Below, one piece after another: positions 25,927-34,943 of a DNA stretch of 42,011 nt (position 1 is the first letter of the stretch; each line of letters begins with the position of its first letter). The translations under genes and the position numbers were made by a program. The notes below the pieces were generated by a model that made no database searches, had not been told where the DNA came from, and saw only the letters and a program-made list of their open reading frames with translations. The stretch covers positions 1 through 42,011 of the forward strand of contig JAFDYE010000780.1 of assembly GCA_018267585.1 (NCBI GenBank). The letters are read 5' to 3'. The stretch is from Bacteroidota bacterium (GTDB taxonomy: Bacteria > Bacteroidota > Bacteroidia > Chitinophagales > Chitinophagaceae).

Positions 25927-26928
25927 GTGGACCAGTACAATACTTATTCGGCCAGCGACTTCCTGGAAGACGAGGCGTTCATCCGGTATATCAAATATGG
26001 CCGTCCGGCAGATGTTGCTGTGTGGGATGACTGGCTGGCGTCGGGCCCGGCGTCGGCCGAAGCATTTCATGCGGCATCGGAGGTGCTTGGGATCGTCCTG
26101 AGCGCCCGGCGGATCGAGCCGGAGCAGGACGACGAGCGATTGTCCTGGGAGGTCATCGAACGACGTACGGGTGAATGGGATCAACGCAGACGTTCATGGG
26201 GCCGCATTCGTTGGGTCGCTGCTGCAGCAGTGATCGCCGTTGCGCTGGCCTCGGGTGCGTTCTGGTATCTGGGCTCGAGGGTTACCGTTGAAACTGGCTA
26301 CGGAGAGCAGAAGGAGGTGGTTTTACCCGACAGGAGCATTGTCCGGTTGAATGCCAATTCGACGCTGACCTGGTACCGGGCGTGGCGCTGGCGGAAAGGT
26401 CGCGAAGTCTGGTTGAAGGGAGAGGGATTGTTTGACGTGGGGCATGGAACCGGCCAGTTCACGGCCTATGCCGGGGACGTCGCGGTTAGCGTGCTGGGGA
26501 CGCGGTTCGACGTCAAGCAGCGGCGCAGCGTCGTAGTCGTCTCCCTGCTTGAAGGAAAGTTAGGGATAAGAGACGCCCGGCGATCCGGTGGTCAGCTGAT
26601 CCTGCGGGCCGGAGAGACGGCAAGGTTTGAGGACAGCTCTGCAACGGTACGGGTGGGCCCCATCCGGACGATGACCAGCCAGCCACAGGCCTGGGCCGAC
26701 CACAAGATCATGGCTAACGGGATGACGGTGCGGGATATCATCGAGAACTATGAGGACAGCTATGGGTATCATATCGTGCTCGGCGACACCTCCCAGGCGT
26801 CCAAAACGATCGATGGGACCCTTTCCCTGCAGACCGAAGATGGAGTGCTCTATATGCTTGCCAATATTTTAAACGCCAATATCCACCGCGAGGGGAGAAC
26901 CATTTATCTACAACCAAAACACAACTGA
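25927..26928 (+). CDS. FecR-family anti-sigma factor (cassette 3)
   Basis: This 333-residue FecR protein is read from a GTG at 25927. An upstream ATG in the same frame is closed by a stop, and the resulting N-terminus (YSASDFLEDEAFIRYIKYG) is the normal FecR opening. The cytoplasmic anti-sigma segment is about 1-95 and the transmembrane helix about 98-120. The periplasmic FecR domain contains YGEQKEVVLPDRSIVRLNAN, WLKGEGLFDV and VSVLGTRFDVKQ. A DUF4974 domain closes the protein (MTVRDIIENYEDSYGYHIVL). Its stop lies 9 bases before the susC-like gene, so it leads the operon and is divergent from its sigma partner. Confidence 0.92.
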   Translation: MDQYNTYSASDFLEDEAFIRYIKYGRPADVAVWDDWLASGPASAEAFHAASEVLGIVLSARRIEPEQDDERLSWEVIERRTGEWDQRRRSWGRIRWVAAAAVIAVALASGAFWYLGSRVTVETGYGEQKEVVLPDRSIVRLNANSTLTWYRAWRWRKGREVWLKGEGLFDVGHGTGQFTAYAGDVAVSVLGTRFDVKQRRSVVVVSLLEGKLGIRDARRSGGQLILRAGETARFEDSSATVRVGPIRTMTSQPQAWADHKIMANGMTVRDIIENYEDSYGYHIVLGDTSQASKTIDGTLSLQTEDGVLYMLANILNANIHREGRTIYLQPKHN

Positions 26929-26937
26929 TCAATTAAG

Positions 26938-29900
26938 ATGAAAATATTTCTGTTAAGGCTCTGTCTGGGGCTGCTGGTCCTTCAATTGGCCGGCCCCGGG
27001 GATACCGTCGCGCAAAACGCCCCCGCAAGCCGGGAATCAAAGATCCCGCTGCGGGTGGCCATCGAAAAGGTCGAGAAAAGATTTCACACCAAATTCGCCT
27101 ACGAGCACGGGCTGCTGAACGGCAAGACTACTACGGAGAAGGCCCTCGAAGGGGGCAGTGTGGAAGAGGTGTTGAAGAACGTCCTGTATCCCAACAACCT
27201 GCTGTTCCTGTACGTCAGCGACAACGAGTATTCGATCGTGGCGAGGGATGCGCGGTTTTTCCATGGTAACGAGCTGCCTGCGACCGGCGTGGCTTCGGCG
27301 CAGCAGGCAGTGCCGGAAACGGCGCGTACGCTGCATGGGTCTGTCATCGACGAGAGGGGCGCGGGCCTGCCCTTTGTCAGCATCTGGGTGAAGGGCACGC
27401 GGAAGGGTACCCAGACCGGTGACAGGGGTGAGTTCACGCTGTCCGGCTTAATGCCTGCCGACTCGCTGGTATTTACGTTCGTGGGCTATCGAAGCGAGAC
27501 GGTTGCGGTGGGAGGGTTGACGTCGATGATCGTACAGTTGTACGCCACCAACAAGGGGACGCTGGACGAAGTGACGGTCGTGAGCAACGGCCTGCAGCAG
27601 TTGCCGAAGGAGAGGGCAACGGGGGCTTTCACCACCATCAGCGGCAAGGCGCTGGAGAAGATACCTTCTCCCAACGTGATACAGCGGCTGGAAGGACAGA
27701 TACCGGGGGTGAAGGTCAATATCATCTCGGGTGACAGGAGCTTTATTTATACCGCTGGTAACCAGCAGGCCATCAACTCGGGCACGCATACCAACGCCCG
27801 CAACGATTATGGCATCACCATCCGCGGCACGGGCACGCTGACCGCCGAGTCTTATCCGCTGCTGGTCGTAGACGGGGCTATCAGTGACCTCGATATCTCG
27901 GCCATCAACCCGGACGACATCGAGAATATGACCTTTTTGAAGGATGCCGCCGCTGCCTCGATCTGGGGGGTAAGGGCCGCCAACGGGGTCATCGTTATAA
28001 CGACAAAAAGAGGGCATAGCAGTCAGGCGCCTTCCATCAGCGTCTCGGCCAACGCGACGGTATCGGAGCGACCCGACCTGGGCTATCTGCGGAGGATGAG
28101 CTCTGCGCAGGAGCTGGGATATGAGAAAGAGCTCGTCGACCGGGGTTTTCTCAATGCGAACAATCTTGGCGCGGACGTCTACTCTGCCGCCTACTATCCT
28201 GCTCCCGGAACTGTGCTGGCCCTCAATCTTAAGTCGGGCGCCATCACCCAGGCCCAGTACCAGGCCTCGGCCGACTCTTTGAAGGCCATCGACAATACCA
28301 GCCAGATACAGCGCTATGTCCTTCGCCCCGCTACCAACCAGGAGTACAATCTCTCCGTCAGCGGCGGCAGCAATACTTCGACCTATTATTATTCGGCAAG
28401 CTACAGCAAGGAAGACGCCTTTGAAAGAAGGACGCAGGGGCAGCGGCTGACGTTAACAATGAACAACAGCTGGAAGTTATTTAAAGTAGCGACGCTTTCG
28501 ACAAATCTGCGCGGGTCTTTTTTCAATTATGTTAACGACGGCCTCGGTGTCAACAGTCTTTTCCCGATGAACAGCCCCTATGTGCTGATGCCCTATATGA
28601 ACCTCGCCGACAAAAGCGGGAACGGCGTCTCCTATGACCGGTGGAATCCCGCCTTTACGAAGACGCTGCCCAGCGCTTTTGTCAACTGGCAGTACAACTA
28701 CCTCGACGAGCTGGCCAACAGCGACAATGTGCAAAAGGATAACAACTATACTGCGAGTATCAATCTGAACGTACCGATTTGGAAGGGCATATCGGGATCT
28801 GTCCAGTACACCAACGAACAGTCTTTCAGCAATCACCGGGTCTATTATGATCCCCAGACCTTCTATTACCGGAACATGGTGAATACCTATACGGACCCTT
28901 CAACGACAACGGGCCATAACGGTCTCGGCATCTACAACAACGGCGGGATCCTGTCGCTGGTGAATACCACCAATAACAACTATGCGCTCCGGGGTCAGCT
29001 GGCTTATGACCGGAACATCGGCCTGATACACCAGATCAACGCCATCGCCGGTGCGGAGATCAGGCAGACACAGGTGGGACAGGGGAGCTCATCGCTGTAC
29101 GGCTATAATACCAGCACGGGGCTTTCGATCCCCGTGAGCTATCTTTCCTCGGCGTACCCCAGCATCTATGGCTATAGCATGAGCATTGGCGGCTCGCCGA
29201 CCCAAGCCGACCAGCGGAGGCGCTTCCTGTCCTATTTCGGAAACTTCGCCTATACGCTGATGGGGAAGTATACCCTCTCCGGCAGCGGGCGTTATGACGA
29301 CTATAACAATTTTGGTCTTGACAGGAAGTACCGCGCAACGCCGTTGTGGTCGGGTGGGCTGAAATGGGTGCTCTCCAGGGAGAATTTCCTGAAGGGTGTC
29401 AGCTGGATAGATAATCTGGACCTGCGGGCGACCTACGGGGTCAACGGGAATATCGGTATGAATATCTATCCCTTTACCGCGATCGCCCTCACGACCGACA
29501 ATACGACGGGGCTCCCGGCGGCCTCCATCAACTCCCTGGCCAATCCGGAGTTGCGCTGGGAGAAGACCTATGTCACGAATATTGCCACGGACTTCTCGTT
29601 GTTCAACAGCCGTCTCAGCGGGTCGGTCGACGTATATCGGAAGAAGGGCAACGACCTTTTATATAGCTTTCCGATCAACGCGGCTTATGCAGGTATGGTC
29701 AACAATGCCACGCTGACCAGGAATGCCGCGTCTATGAACGGAAAAGGCTTCGATGCCGGTCTGAATTTCGTGCTTCTCAACGACAATCGGTTTAGCTGGA
29801 ATATGGGGATCAGTCTTTCGTACAACGTGAACAAGATCACGGAGAACAGGTTTGACACCAGCAGCATCACGTCGTACTATACTTCTTATATGCCCGGTCT

Positions 29901-30576
29901 GATCAGCTATGTCAAGGGTTACCCGATGGACAAGCTGCTGGTCTTCCGCAATGCCGGGCTCAACGCGGATGGTCTGACCAGGGTATTCAACCGAAATGGG
30001 GATACGGTCCCGGTCGCCTCGCCGATGTATTTTGCGGACCTGAAGAATGCGGGTCACACCATTGCGCCCTATTTCGGCAGTTGGAATACCACGCTGCGCT
30101 GGAAGGGCTTCTCGCTGTATGCGCTGGTGACGTACCAGTTCGGTGGTGTCTTTCTCAAGCCGAGCGTGAGCAATTATATCACGAATTACTACCAGGCGAA
30201 TTACAGTGTCAGCGGCGATATTGCGCAGCGCTGGCAGCAGAAGGGGGACGAGGCGAGGACGGCGGTCCCGGGTCTGAACGGGACGGGCACGCAGGTGACA
30301 TATAGCCTTTACCGGTACCAATATTCCGATATCAACGTACTCTCTTCCGACTATCTGCGGCTGAGGGAGGTCGCGATCAGCTATGAATTGCCGTTGGCGC
30401 TGATCAGCAAATGGCAGGTGAAGGCGGCGAGCGTGGGCTTTGCCTTGCGGAATGCGGGTCTTCTGTGGAAGGCGAACAAGCAGGGCTATGATCCCGACTT
30501 CACGAGCTATCCCAACGGCGCCTATAGCCTGCCGGCGTCCCGGTCCTATAATATGTCTGTAAAACTCAACTTCTAA
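26938..30576 (+). CDS. SusC/RagA TonB-dependent receptor with STN domain (cassette 3)
   Basis: This 1,212-residue receptor begins with a signal peptide (LCLGLLVLQLAGPGDTVAQ). An STN domain (about 35-105, LRVAIEKVEKRFHTKFAYE) and a CarboxypepD_reg domain (about 130-205, LHGSVIDERGAGLPFVSIWV) precede the plug, which contains EVTVVSNGLQQLPKERATGA, YPLLVVDGAISDLDISAINP and MTFLKDAAAASIWGVRAANG. The barrel ends SVKLNF. The plug variant with QLPKERATGAF differs from those of the two other receptors, so this is a separate subfamily and not a recent duplicate. It is followed after 5 bases by susD and then by the thioredoxin-hydrolase fusion. Confidence 0.94.
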   Translation: MKIFLLRLCLGLLVLQLAGPGDTVAQNAPASRESKIPLRVAIEKVEKRFHTKFAYEHGLLNGKTTTEKALEGGSVEEVLKNVLYPNNLLFLYVSDNEYSIVARDARFFHGNELPATGVASAQQAVPETARTLHGSVIDERGAGLPFVSIWVKGTRKGTQTGDRGEFTLSGLMPADSLVFTFVGYRSETVAVGGLTSMIVQLYATNKGTLDEVTVVSNGLQQLPKERATGAFTTISGKALEKIPSPNVIQRLEGQIPGVKVNIISGDRSFIYTAGNQQAINSGTHTNARNDYGITIRGTGTLTAESYPLLVVDGAISDLDISAINPDDIENMTFLKDAAAASIWGVRAANGVIVITTKRGHSSQAPSISVSANATVSERPDLGYLRRMSSAQELGYEKELVDRGFLNANNLGADVYSAAYYPAPGTVLALNLKSGAITQAQYQASADSLKAIDNTSQIQRYVLRPATNQEYNLSVSGGSNTSTYYYSASYSKEDAFERRTQGQRLTLTMNNSWKLFKVATLSTNLRGSFFNYVNDGLGVNSLFPMNSPYVLMPYMNLADKSGNGVSYDRWNPAFTKTLPSAFVNWQYNYLDELANSDNVQKDNNYTASINLNVPIWKGISGSVQYTNEQSFSNHRVYYDPQTFYYRNMVNTYTDPSTTTGHNGLGIYNNGGILSLVNTTNNNYALRGQLAYDRNIGLIHQINAIAGAEIRQTQVGQGSSSLYGYNTSTGLSIPVSYLSSAYPSIYGYSMSIGGSPTQADQRRRFLSYFGNFAYTLMGKYTLSGSGRYDDYNNFGLDRKYRATPLWSGGLKWVLSRENFLKGVSWIDNLDLRATYGVNGNIGMNIYPFTAIALTTDNTTGLPAASINSLANPELRWEKTYVTNIATDFSLFNSRLSGSVDVYRKKGNDLLYSFPINAAYAGMVNNATLTRNAASMNGKGFDAGLNFVLLNDNRFSWNMGISLSYNVNKITENRFDTSSITSYYTSYMPGLISYVKGYPMDKLLVFRNAGLNADGLTRVFNRNGDTVPVASPMYFADLKNAGHTIAPYFGSWNTTLRWKGFSLYALVTYQFGGVFLKPSVSNYITNYYQANYSVSGDIAQRWQQKGDEARTAVPGLNGTGTQVTYSLYRYQYSDINVLSSDYLRLREVAISYELPLALISKWQVKAASVGFALRNAGLLWKANKQGYDPDFTSYPNGAYSLPASRSYNMSVKLNF

Positions 30577-30581
30577 TTTTT

Positions 30582-31988
30582 ATGCAGTATAGATATTATT
30601 TATTGTTAATTCTGCTGTTCTCGATGGGTTGCAGGAAGTATGTCGATATCAAGACCCAGGGTACGTTGGTTCCCGGCCAGTTGCAGAACTATCGTCTGCT
30701 GCTGGACAACAGCAGCAATTTTGAAGCCAGCGCCGGTGTGACCGACTATGCTTCTGACGACGTACAGTACGTGGATGGCAGCGCGCAGTGGCAGGGTATG
30801 CTGGCCAGCGACTATTATGGCTGGCTGCCCAGGACCTACACCTGGCAGTCCGTCATCTATCCATTGACGGGTTTTTACTACCAGGACCCCAACTGGAGCT
30901 TTCTGTACAACACGGTCACGAACGCGAATGTGATCATAACGGAGGTGCCGGGAGTTCAAGATGGCATGGCTGACCAGAAGAGCGAGATGATCGCCGAGGC
31001 CCTGGTGCACCGGGCCGACGCCTATCTCGGGCTGGTCAATACGTATGCGAAGCCTTTTAACAGCGCTACTGCGGCTACTGATCCGGGTGTTCCGCTAGTA
31101 TTGAAAGAGACGACGACCCAGTCGCTGGTGCGCAATCCCGTGGCGGAGGTGTATCAGCAGGTGCTTTCGGACCTTCGGACGGCGCTGCCTGCGCTGCCGG
31201 TTGTGCAGGCCTATAATATGTATCCCACGAAGGCCTCGGCCTATGGCGTCATGGCGCGCTGTTTCCTGTATATGAACCGGTATGACAGCGCCAGCCGATA
31301 TGCGGACAGCGCGTTGTCTTATCGGAGCGCGTTGAATGATCTCGGCGCGCTCGGCACGATCACTTATGCCAACTATCCGCTGCGGAAGAGCGATCCGGAG
31401 ATCCTGCTGTCCAAGATCGTGTCGTCTTATGGCGTCTCGGCCTATGCGCCGACCGCGATGCGGCTCAGCGATACGCTGCTGTCGGTGTTGCAGCCGAATG
31501 ACCAACGCTATATATTGTTCACAACGGGGGCATCGACGATATCGTCGCAGTATGTTGCTGCGGGGGGGAGGTTCTTCTCCAAGGACCGGTCGCTGGGTGA
31601 GGCCCGCAATACGGGGGTGAGCGTACCCGAGATGATGCTTATCAAGGCGGAGTATTATGCCCGGACGGGGGATGCGGCGATGGCGATGGAGTGGGTCAAT
31701 AAGCTGCGTGTGAAACGATATACTGCTGCGAACTATGTGGCTTTGAGCGCCTCTGATGCCGATGATGCGCTGGTGAAGGTGATACAGGAGAGGCAGCGCG
31801 AGTTCTTCTGTCGTATGCTGCGGTGGTGGGATATGCGGAGGTTGAAGTCGGAGAGCAGGTTTCAGCGGACGGTCACGCGTGTCTTTGGAGGCGTGACCTA
31901 TACGCTCGATCCTTCCGGCAACCGGTATGTCCTGCCGATCTCCCCTTATAATCTCAAGCTGAATCCTGAAATTCAGCCAAATCCATAA
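30582..31988 (+). CDS. SusD/RagB-family outer-membrane lipoprotein (cassette 3)
   Basis: This 468-residue lipoprotein has the lipobox SMGC with Cys17. The N-terminal segment RKYVDIKTQGTLVPGQLQNY, the helical HRADAYLGLVNTYAKPFN region and the C-terminal MLIKAEYYARTGDAAMAMEW and VIQERQREFFCRMLRWWDMR blocks identify the SusD/RagB family. It forms the lid of the receptor encoded 5 bases upstream and is itself only 3 bases from the start of the thioredoxin-hydrolase gene. The ligand is unknown. Confidence 0.93.
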   Translation: MQYRYYLLLILLFSMGCRKYVDIKTQGTLVPGQLQNYRLLLDNSSNFEASAGVTDYASDDVQYVDGSAQWQGMLASDYYGWLPRTYTWQSVIYPLTGFYYQDPNWSFLYNTVTNANVIITEVPGVQDGMADQKSEMIAEALVHRADAYLGLVNTYAKPFNSATAATDPGVPLVLKETTTQSLVRNPVAEVYQQVLSDLRTALPALPVVQAYNMYPTKASAYGVMARCFLYMNRYDSASRYADSALSYRSALNDLGALGTITYANYPLRKSDPEILLSKIVSSYGVSAYAPTAMRLSDTLLSVLQPNDQRYILFTTGASTISSQYVAAGGRFFSKDRSLGEARNTGVSVPEMMLIKAEYYARTGDAAMAMEWVNKLRVKRYTAANYVALSASDADDALVKVIQERQREFFCRMLRWWDMRRLKSESRFQRTVTRVFGGVTYTLDPSGNRYVLPISPYNLKLNPEIQPNP

Positions 31989-31991
31989 AGT

Positions 31992-34943
31992 ATGAAAAAA
32001 GTTGTATTCCTGTTCCTGGTGGTGGTCGCTGCGGCCGCCGCCAGGGCACAGCATTCTGCGCGGTATCCGATGAGGGTTGTTGGCGGAGATGTGTTGAATA
32101 TCAGCTGGCGGTCTGATACTGCGGTCGCGGGCGGCGTTAGCGTGGTGGTCTATGCGTTTGATACGTTGTATTCGTGGCATGTTTATGAATATGCCCTTCG
32201 GTTCACAGGCGACACGGCATGGACGGGCAGCTTTGCTTTGCCCCCGGCGGCGGGGTTTCTCGCTTATAAGTTTGTGGCGGGGAGCGTTTGCGACAATAAT
32301 AATGACACGGGGTATTTCACGATGGTCTATCGTCGTGATGGCCGCTATATGCCGGGGGCGGAAGCGGGGTATGGACTATTGCGCAGTCCCCGGTATGGTT
32401 ATGGTGTGCCGGGTTATTTCAGGTCGTTCACCATCAGTGATACGGCGACCTATATGTGGCTCAGCAATGAGATATTGCGTGAACACGGCGCGCGGTTTCC
32501 GCTGGTGCTGCCTTATTTGCGGGCCGCGACGAACTTTGAGCCGCCGAAGGGTGCGCGTGAGTCGACGCGCGCCGTCCGGTATCTGCTGGGGTTGGGGAGC
32601 GAGGAGGCGATGGTGAATGCTTTTTTGATCTGCAGGGAGTTGCTGCGGGACAGTCTTCGGGCGGACTCTATTCATCGTGTTTCGCTTGCGGCCTGGCCTA
32701 CGGGCGCCTTGGCGCGGATGGATGCCTATCGGCGGGCTCTTCGTGCGAAGACGATGGAGACGCGGCTTTCTTTGGGGCGTGCATTTCTCGACAGCTTCCC
32801 TTATCGGGAATCGGAGGAGAGGATCAACCGGGTCCTGGATATTCAGTACGAGCTGGTATACCGCAATGTTTTTGCGATAGCGATCGCACAGAAGAAGACG
32901 GGAGTTGTATTGGAGTTGCGTTCGACGATACCGATGCTGAATCTGCCCGAGGTCTATTACAAGGCCGTCGAGATACCGTATGATGACTGGAGGACGATGG
33001 ATGCGGCGACGGCCTATCCTTTGTCGGACGCGCTATACCAGCGGATGCTTTATTTCTGTGGCCACCAGCCTGCCGGCCTGTGGTATTACTCTCCCTCTGA
33101 ATGGAAGGGCTATTGTGAGAAGGCCTTTGGCAGCTATTTCCGGCTGCACGCCCGCATCCTGATGGAACTGGGCCGGGATAAGGAGGCGCTTGCGCTGGCG
33201 CGGCGGGCGCAGGCGCACTATGGTGGGGGCTCTTCGGACCTCGATCAGACGGAGGCGGTGCTGCTGGAGAGGACGAAAGATCATAAGGCGCTGGATTCGC
33301 TCTTGCGGGTAGCGGTGCGTCTCAATCAGATGACGCCCGTGATGATCGACATGTTGCGGCGGCGTTATGTGATGAGTCATGGGCGAGACGCCGGCTTTGA
33401 CGCGTGGATGGAGTCGCTGAAGGATGCGCGGACGAAGCAGCTGGTGCGTGAAGAGGTCCTTCGGAGCCGCCAGAATTTTGCGGCGCCTGATTTTGCTCTG
33501 GTTGATGGTGCGGGGCGAAGGGTGTCTTTGAAGAGCCTGCGCGGAAAGGTAGTGGTGCTGGATTTCTGGGCGACCTGGTGTGCGCCGTGCAAGGCTGCGA
33601 TGGCGGGGATGAATATGGCTGTCTCGCGGTATGCGCGGGATACGGGGGTCGTATTTCTTTTTATCGATACGCAGGAGCGGGATCCGGATTACAAGGCGAA
33701 GGGGAAGGCTTTTTTGAAGGACAAGGGTTATCCTTTTACCGTGTTGTTCGACGAAGGGCCCGGCATGGAGGATGCGTATAAGGCGTATGCGGGGGCGCTG
33801 CACAGTTCGGGTATCCCGATGAAGGCGGTGATCGACGGGAATGGGGTGTTGCGGTTTCCGAGCATTGGGTATAAGGGCAGTCCCAGCGGGCTGGCGGATG
33901 AGATAGAGATGATGGTCGAGCTTTCGCGGTCGCGTGCGGATAGTGTAGTGTTTGATGGTTTGAATGACTCGATCCATATCGGGGCGACGGTGGGCTATCC
34001 GGTGGGCGGAGCCAGGACGGCGGTGGTGATCCTTTCGGGGACGGGTAAGCAGGACAGGGATGGGACGATGGGTGGACATAAAGTTTTTGCGTTGCTGGCA
34101 GACAGTCTTGTCCGGAGGGGGTTTGTGGTGTTGCGGAGTGATGATCGCGGCGTGGGTAAAAGTACGGGGGACTATAGCGCTGCTACGACTGCCGATTTTG
34201 CCTCAGATGCGCTGGCGGCGGTCAATTATTTATGTAGTCGCAGGGACCTGGGCATCCGGCGGATCGGGTTGCTGGGGCATAGCGAGGGCGGGATGGCTGC
34301 GGCGATAGCGGCGGGGCGGGATGAAAGGATAGGGTTTGTCGTTAGTCTCAGCTCGCCGGGTGTGACGGGATTGGAGGCGTTGCTGGCGCAGAACCGGAAT
34401 ATGGTGGCCCGGTCGCCTATTCCTGCGGTCAACAAGATGCGCTATGACTCGATCAATAATTTATTATTCCATTTGGTGTATGACCATGCCGGGGATCCCG
34501 GTATGGATGCGTTGATCCGTAGGGCCTATGCGCGGTGGAAGATTTGGGACGACTCGGTTGTTGCGGCTAACCGGCTGGTCGATGGAGGTCATTTCTTCTT
34601 TCCGCTGGAGAGCTATATCCGCCAGGCTACGGGTCGCTGGTACCAGGGTTTCCTGCGGTATGATCCTTCGCGGGTCCTGCCGCTGGTGCATTGTCCGGTG
34701 CTTGCGCTTAATGGTGACAGGGATATCATCTCCGATGGGGTCGTCAACCTGAAGGGTATCGCGGAGGGCCTGGCGAAAGGGGGCAACCGCCGGGTGACTA
34801 CCTGGCTGGTTCCCGGGGTCAATCACCTCTACCAGCATTGTGTCAGCTGTCAGACGGATGAGTATGCAAGGCTGCCGGAGACTATGGCTCCTGAGGTTGT
34901 CGGTAGGATCGGGGATTGGCTTCAGAACCTTCCGGCCTTGTAG
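31992..34943 (+). CDS. Periplasmic TlpA-thioredoxin / alpha-beta hydrolase fusion
   Basis: This 983-residue exported protein has a signal peptide of about 19 residues (AAAAARAQ). Residues about 25-110 look like a beta-sandwich, and about 110-490 is an uncharacterised mostly helical region with TPR-like charge pattern. A TlpA/AhpC-like thioredoxin domain occupies about 495-640 with the redox motif WCAPC (Cys530, Cys533) preceded by VVLDFWAT. It is followed at about 665-983 by an alpha/beta hydrolase with GHSEGG (Ser764), NGDRD (acid probably Asp911) and PGVNHLYQ (His945). All catalytic residues of both domains are present, so both should be active. The gene is 3 bases after susD, and its 3' end overlaps the convergent pirin by 22 bases. 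The substrate is not readable; a thiol- or disulfide-containing ester or peptide ligand is a guess. Confidence 0.9.
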   Translation: MKKVVFLFLVVVAAAAARAQHSARYPMRVVGGDVLNISWRSDTAVAGGVSVVVYAFDTLYSWHVYEYALRFTGDTAWTGSFALPPAAGFLAYKFVAGSVCDNNNDTGYFTMVYRRDGRYMPGAEAGYGLLRSPRYGYGVPGYFRSFTISDTATYMWLSNEILREHGARFPLVLPYLRAATNFEPPKGARESTRAVRYLLGLGSEEAMVNAFLICRELLRDSLRADSIHRVSLAAWPTGALARMDAYRRALRAKTMETRLSLGRAFLDSFPYRESEERINRVLDIQYELVYRNVFAIAIAQKKTGVVLELRSTIPMLNLPEVYYKAVEIPYDDWRTMDAATAYPLSDALYQRMLYFCGHQPAGLWYYSPSEWKGYCEKAFGSYFRLHARILMELGRDKEALALARRAQAHYGGGSSDLDQTEAVLLERTKDHKALDSLLRVAVRLNQMTPVMIDMLRRRYVMSHGRDAGFDAWMESLKDARTKQLVREEVLRSRQNFAAPDFALVDGAGRRVSLKSLRGKVVVLDFWATWCAPCKAAMAGMNMAVSRYARDTGVVFLFIDTQERDPDYKAKGKAFLKDKGYPFTVLFDEGPGMEDAYKAYAGALHSSGIPMKAVIDGNGVLRFPSIGYKGSPSGLADEIEMMVELSRSRADSVVFDGLNDSIHIGATVGYPVGGARTAVVILSGTGKQDRDGTMGGHKVFALLADSLVRRGFVVLRSDDRGVGKSTGDYSAATTADFASDALAAVNYLCSRRDLGIRRIGLLGHSEGGMAAAIAAGRDERIGFVVSLSSPGVTGLEALLAQNRNMVARSPIPAVNKMRYDSINNLLFHLVYDHAGDPGMDALIRRAYARWKIWDDSVVAANRLVDGGHFFFPLESYIRQATGRWYQGFLRYDPSRVLPLVHCPVLALNGDRDIISDGVVNLKGIAEGLAKGGNRRVTTWLVPGVNHLYQHCVSCQTDEYARLPETMAPEVVGRIGDWLQNLPAL

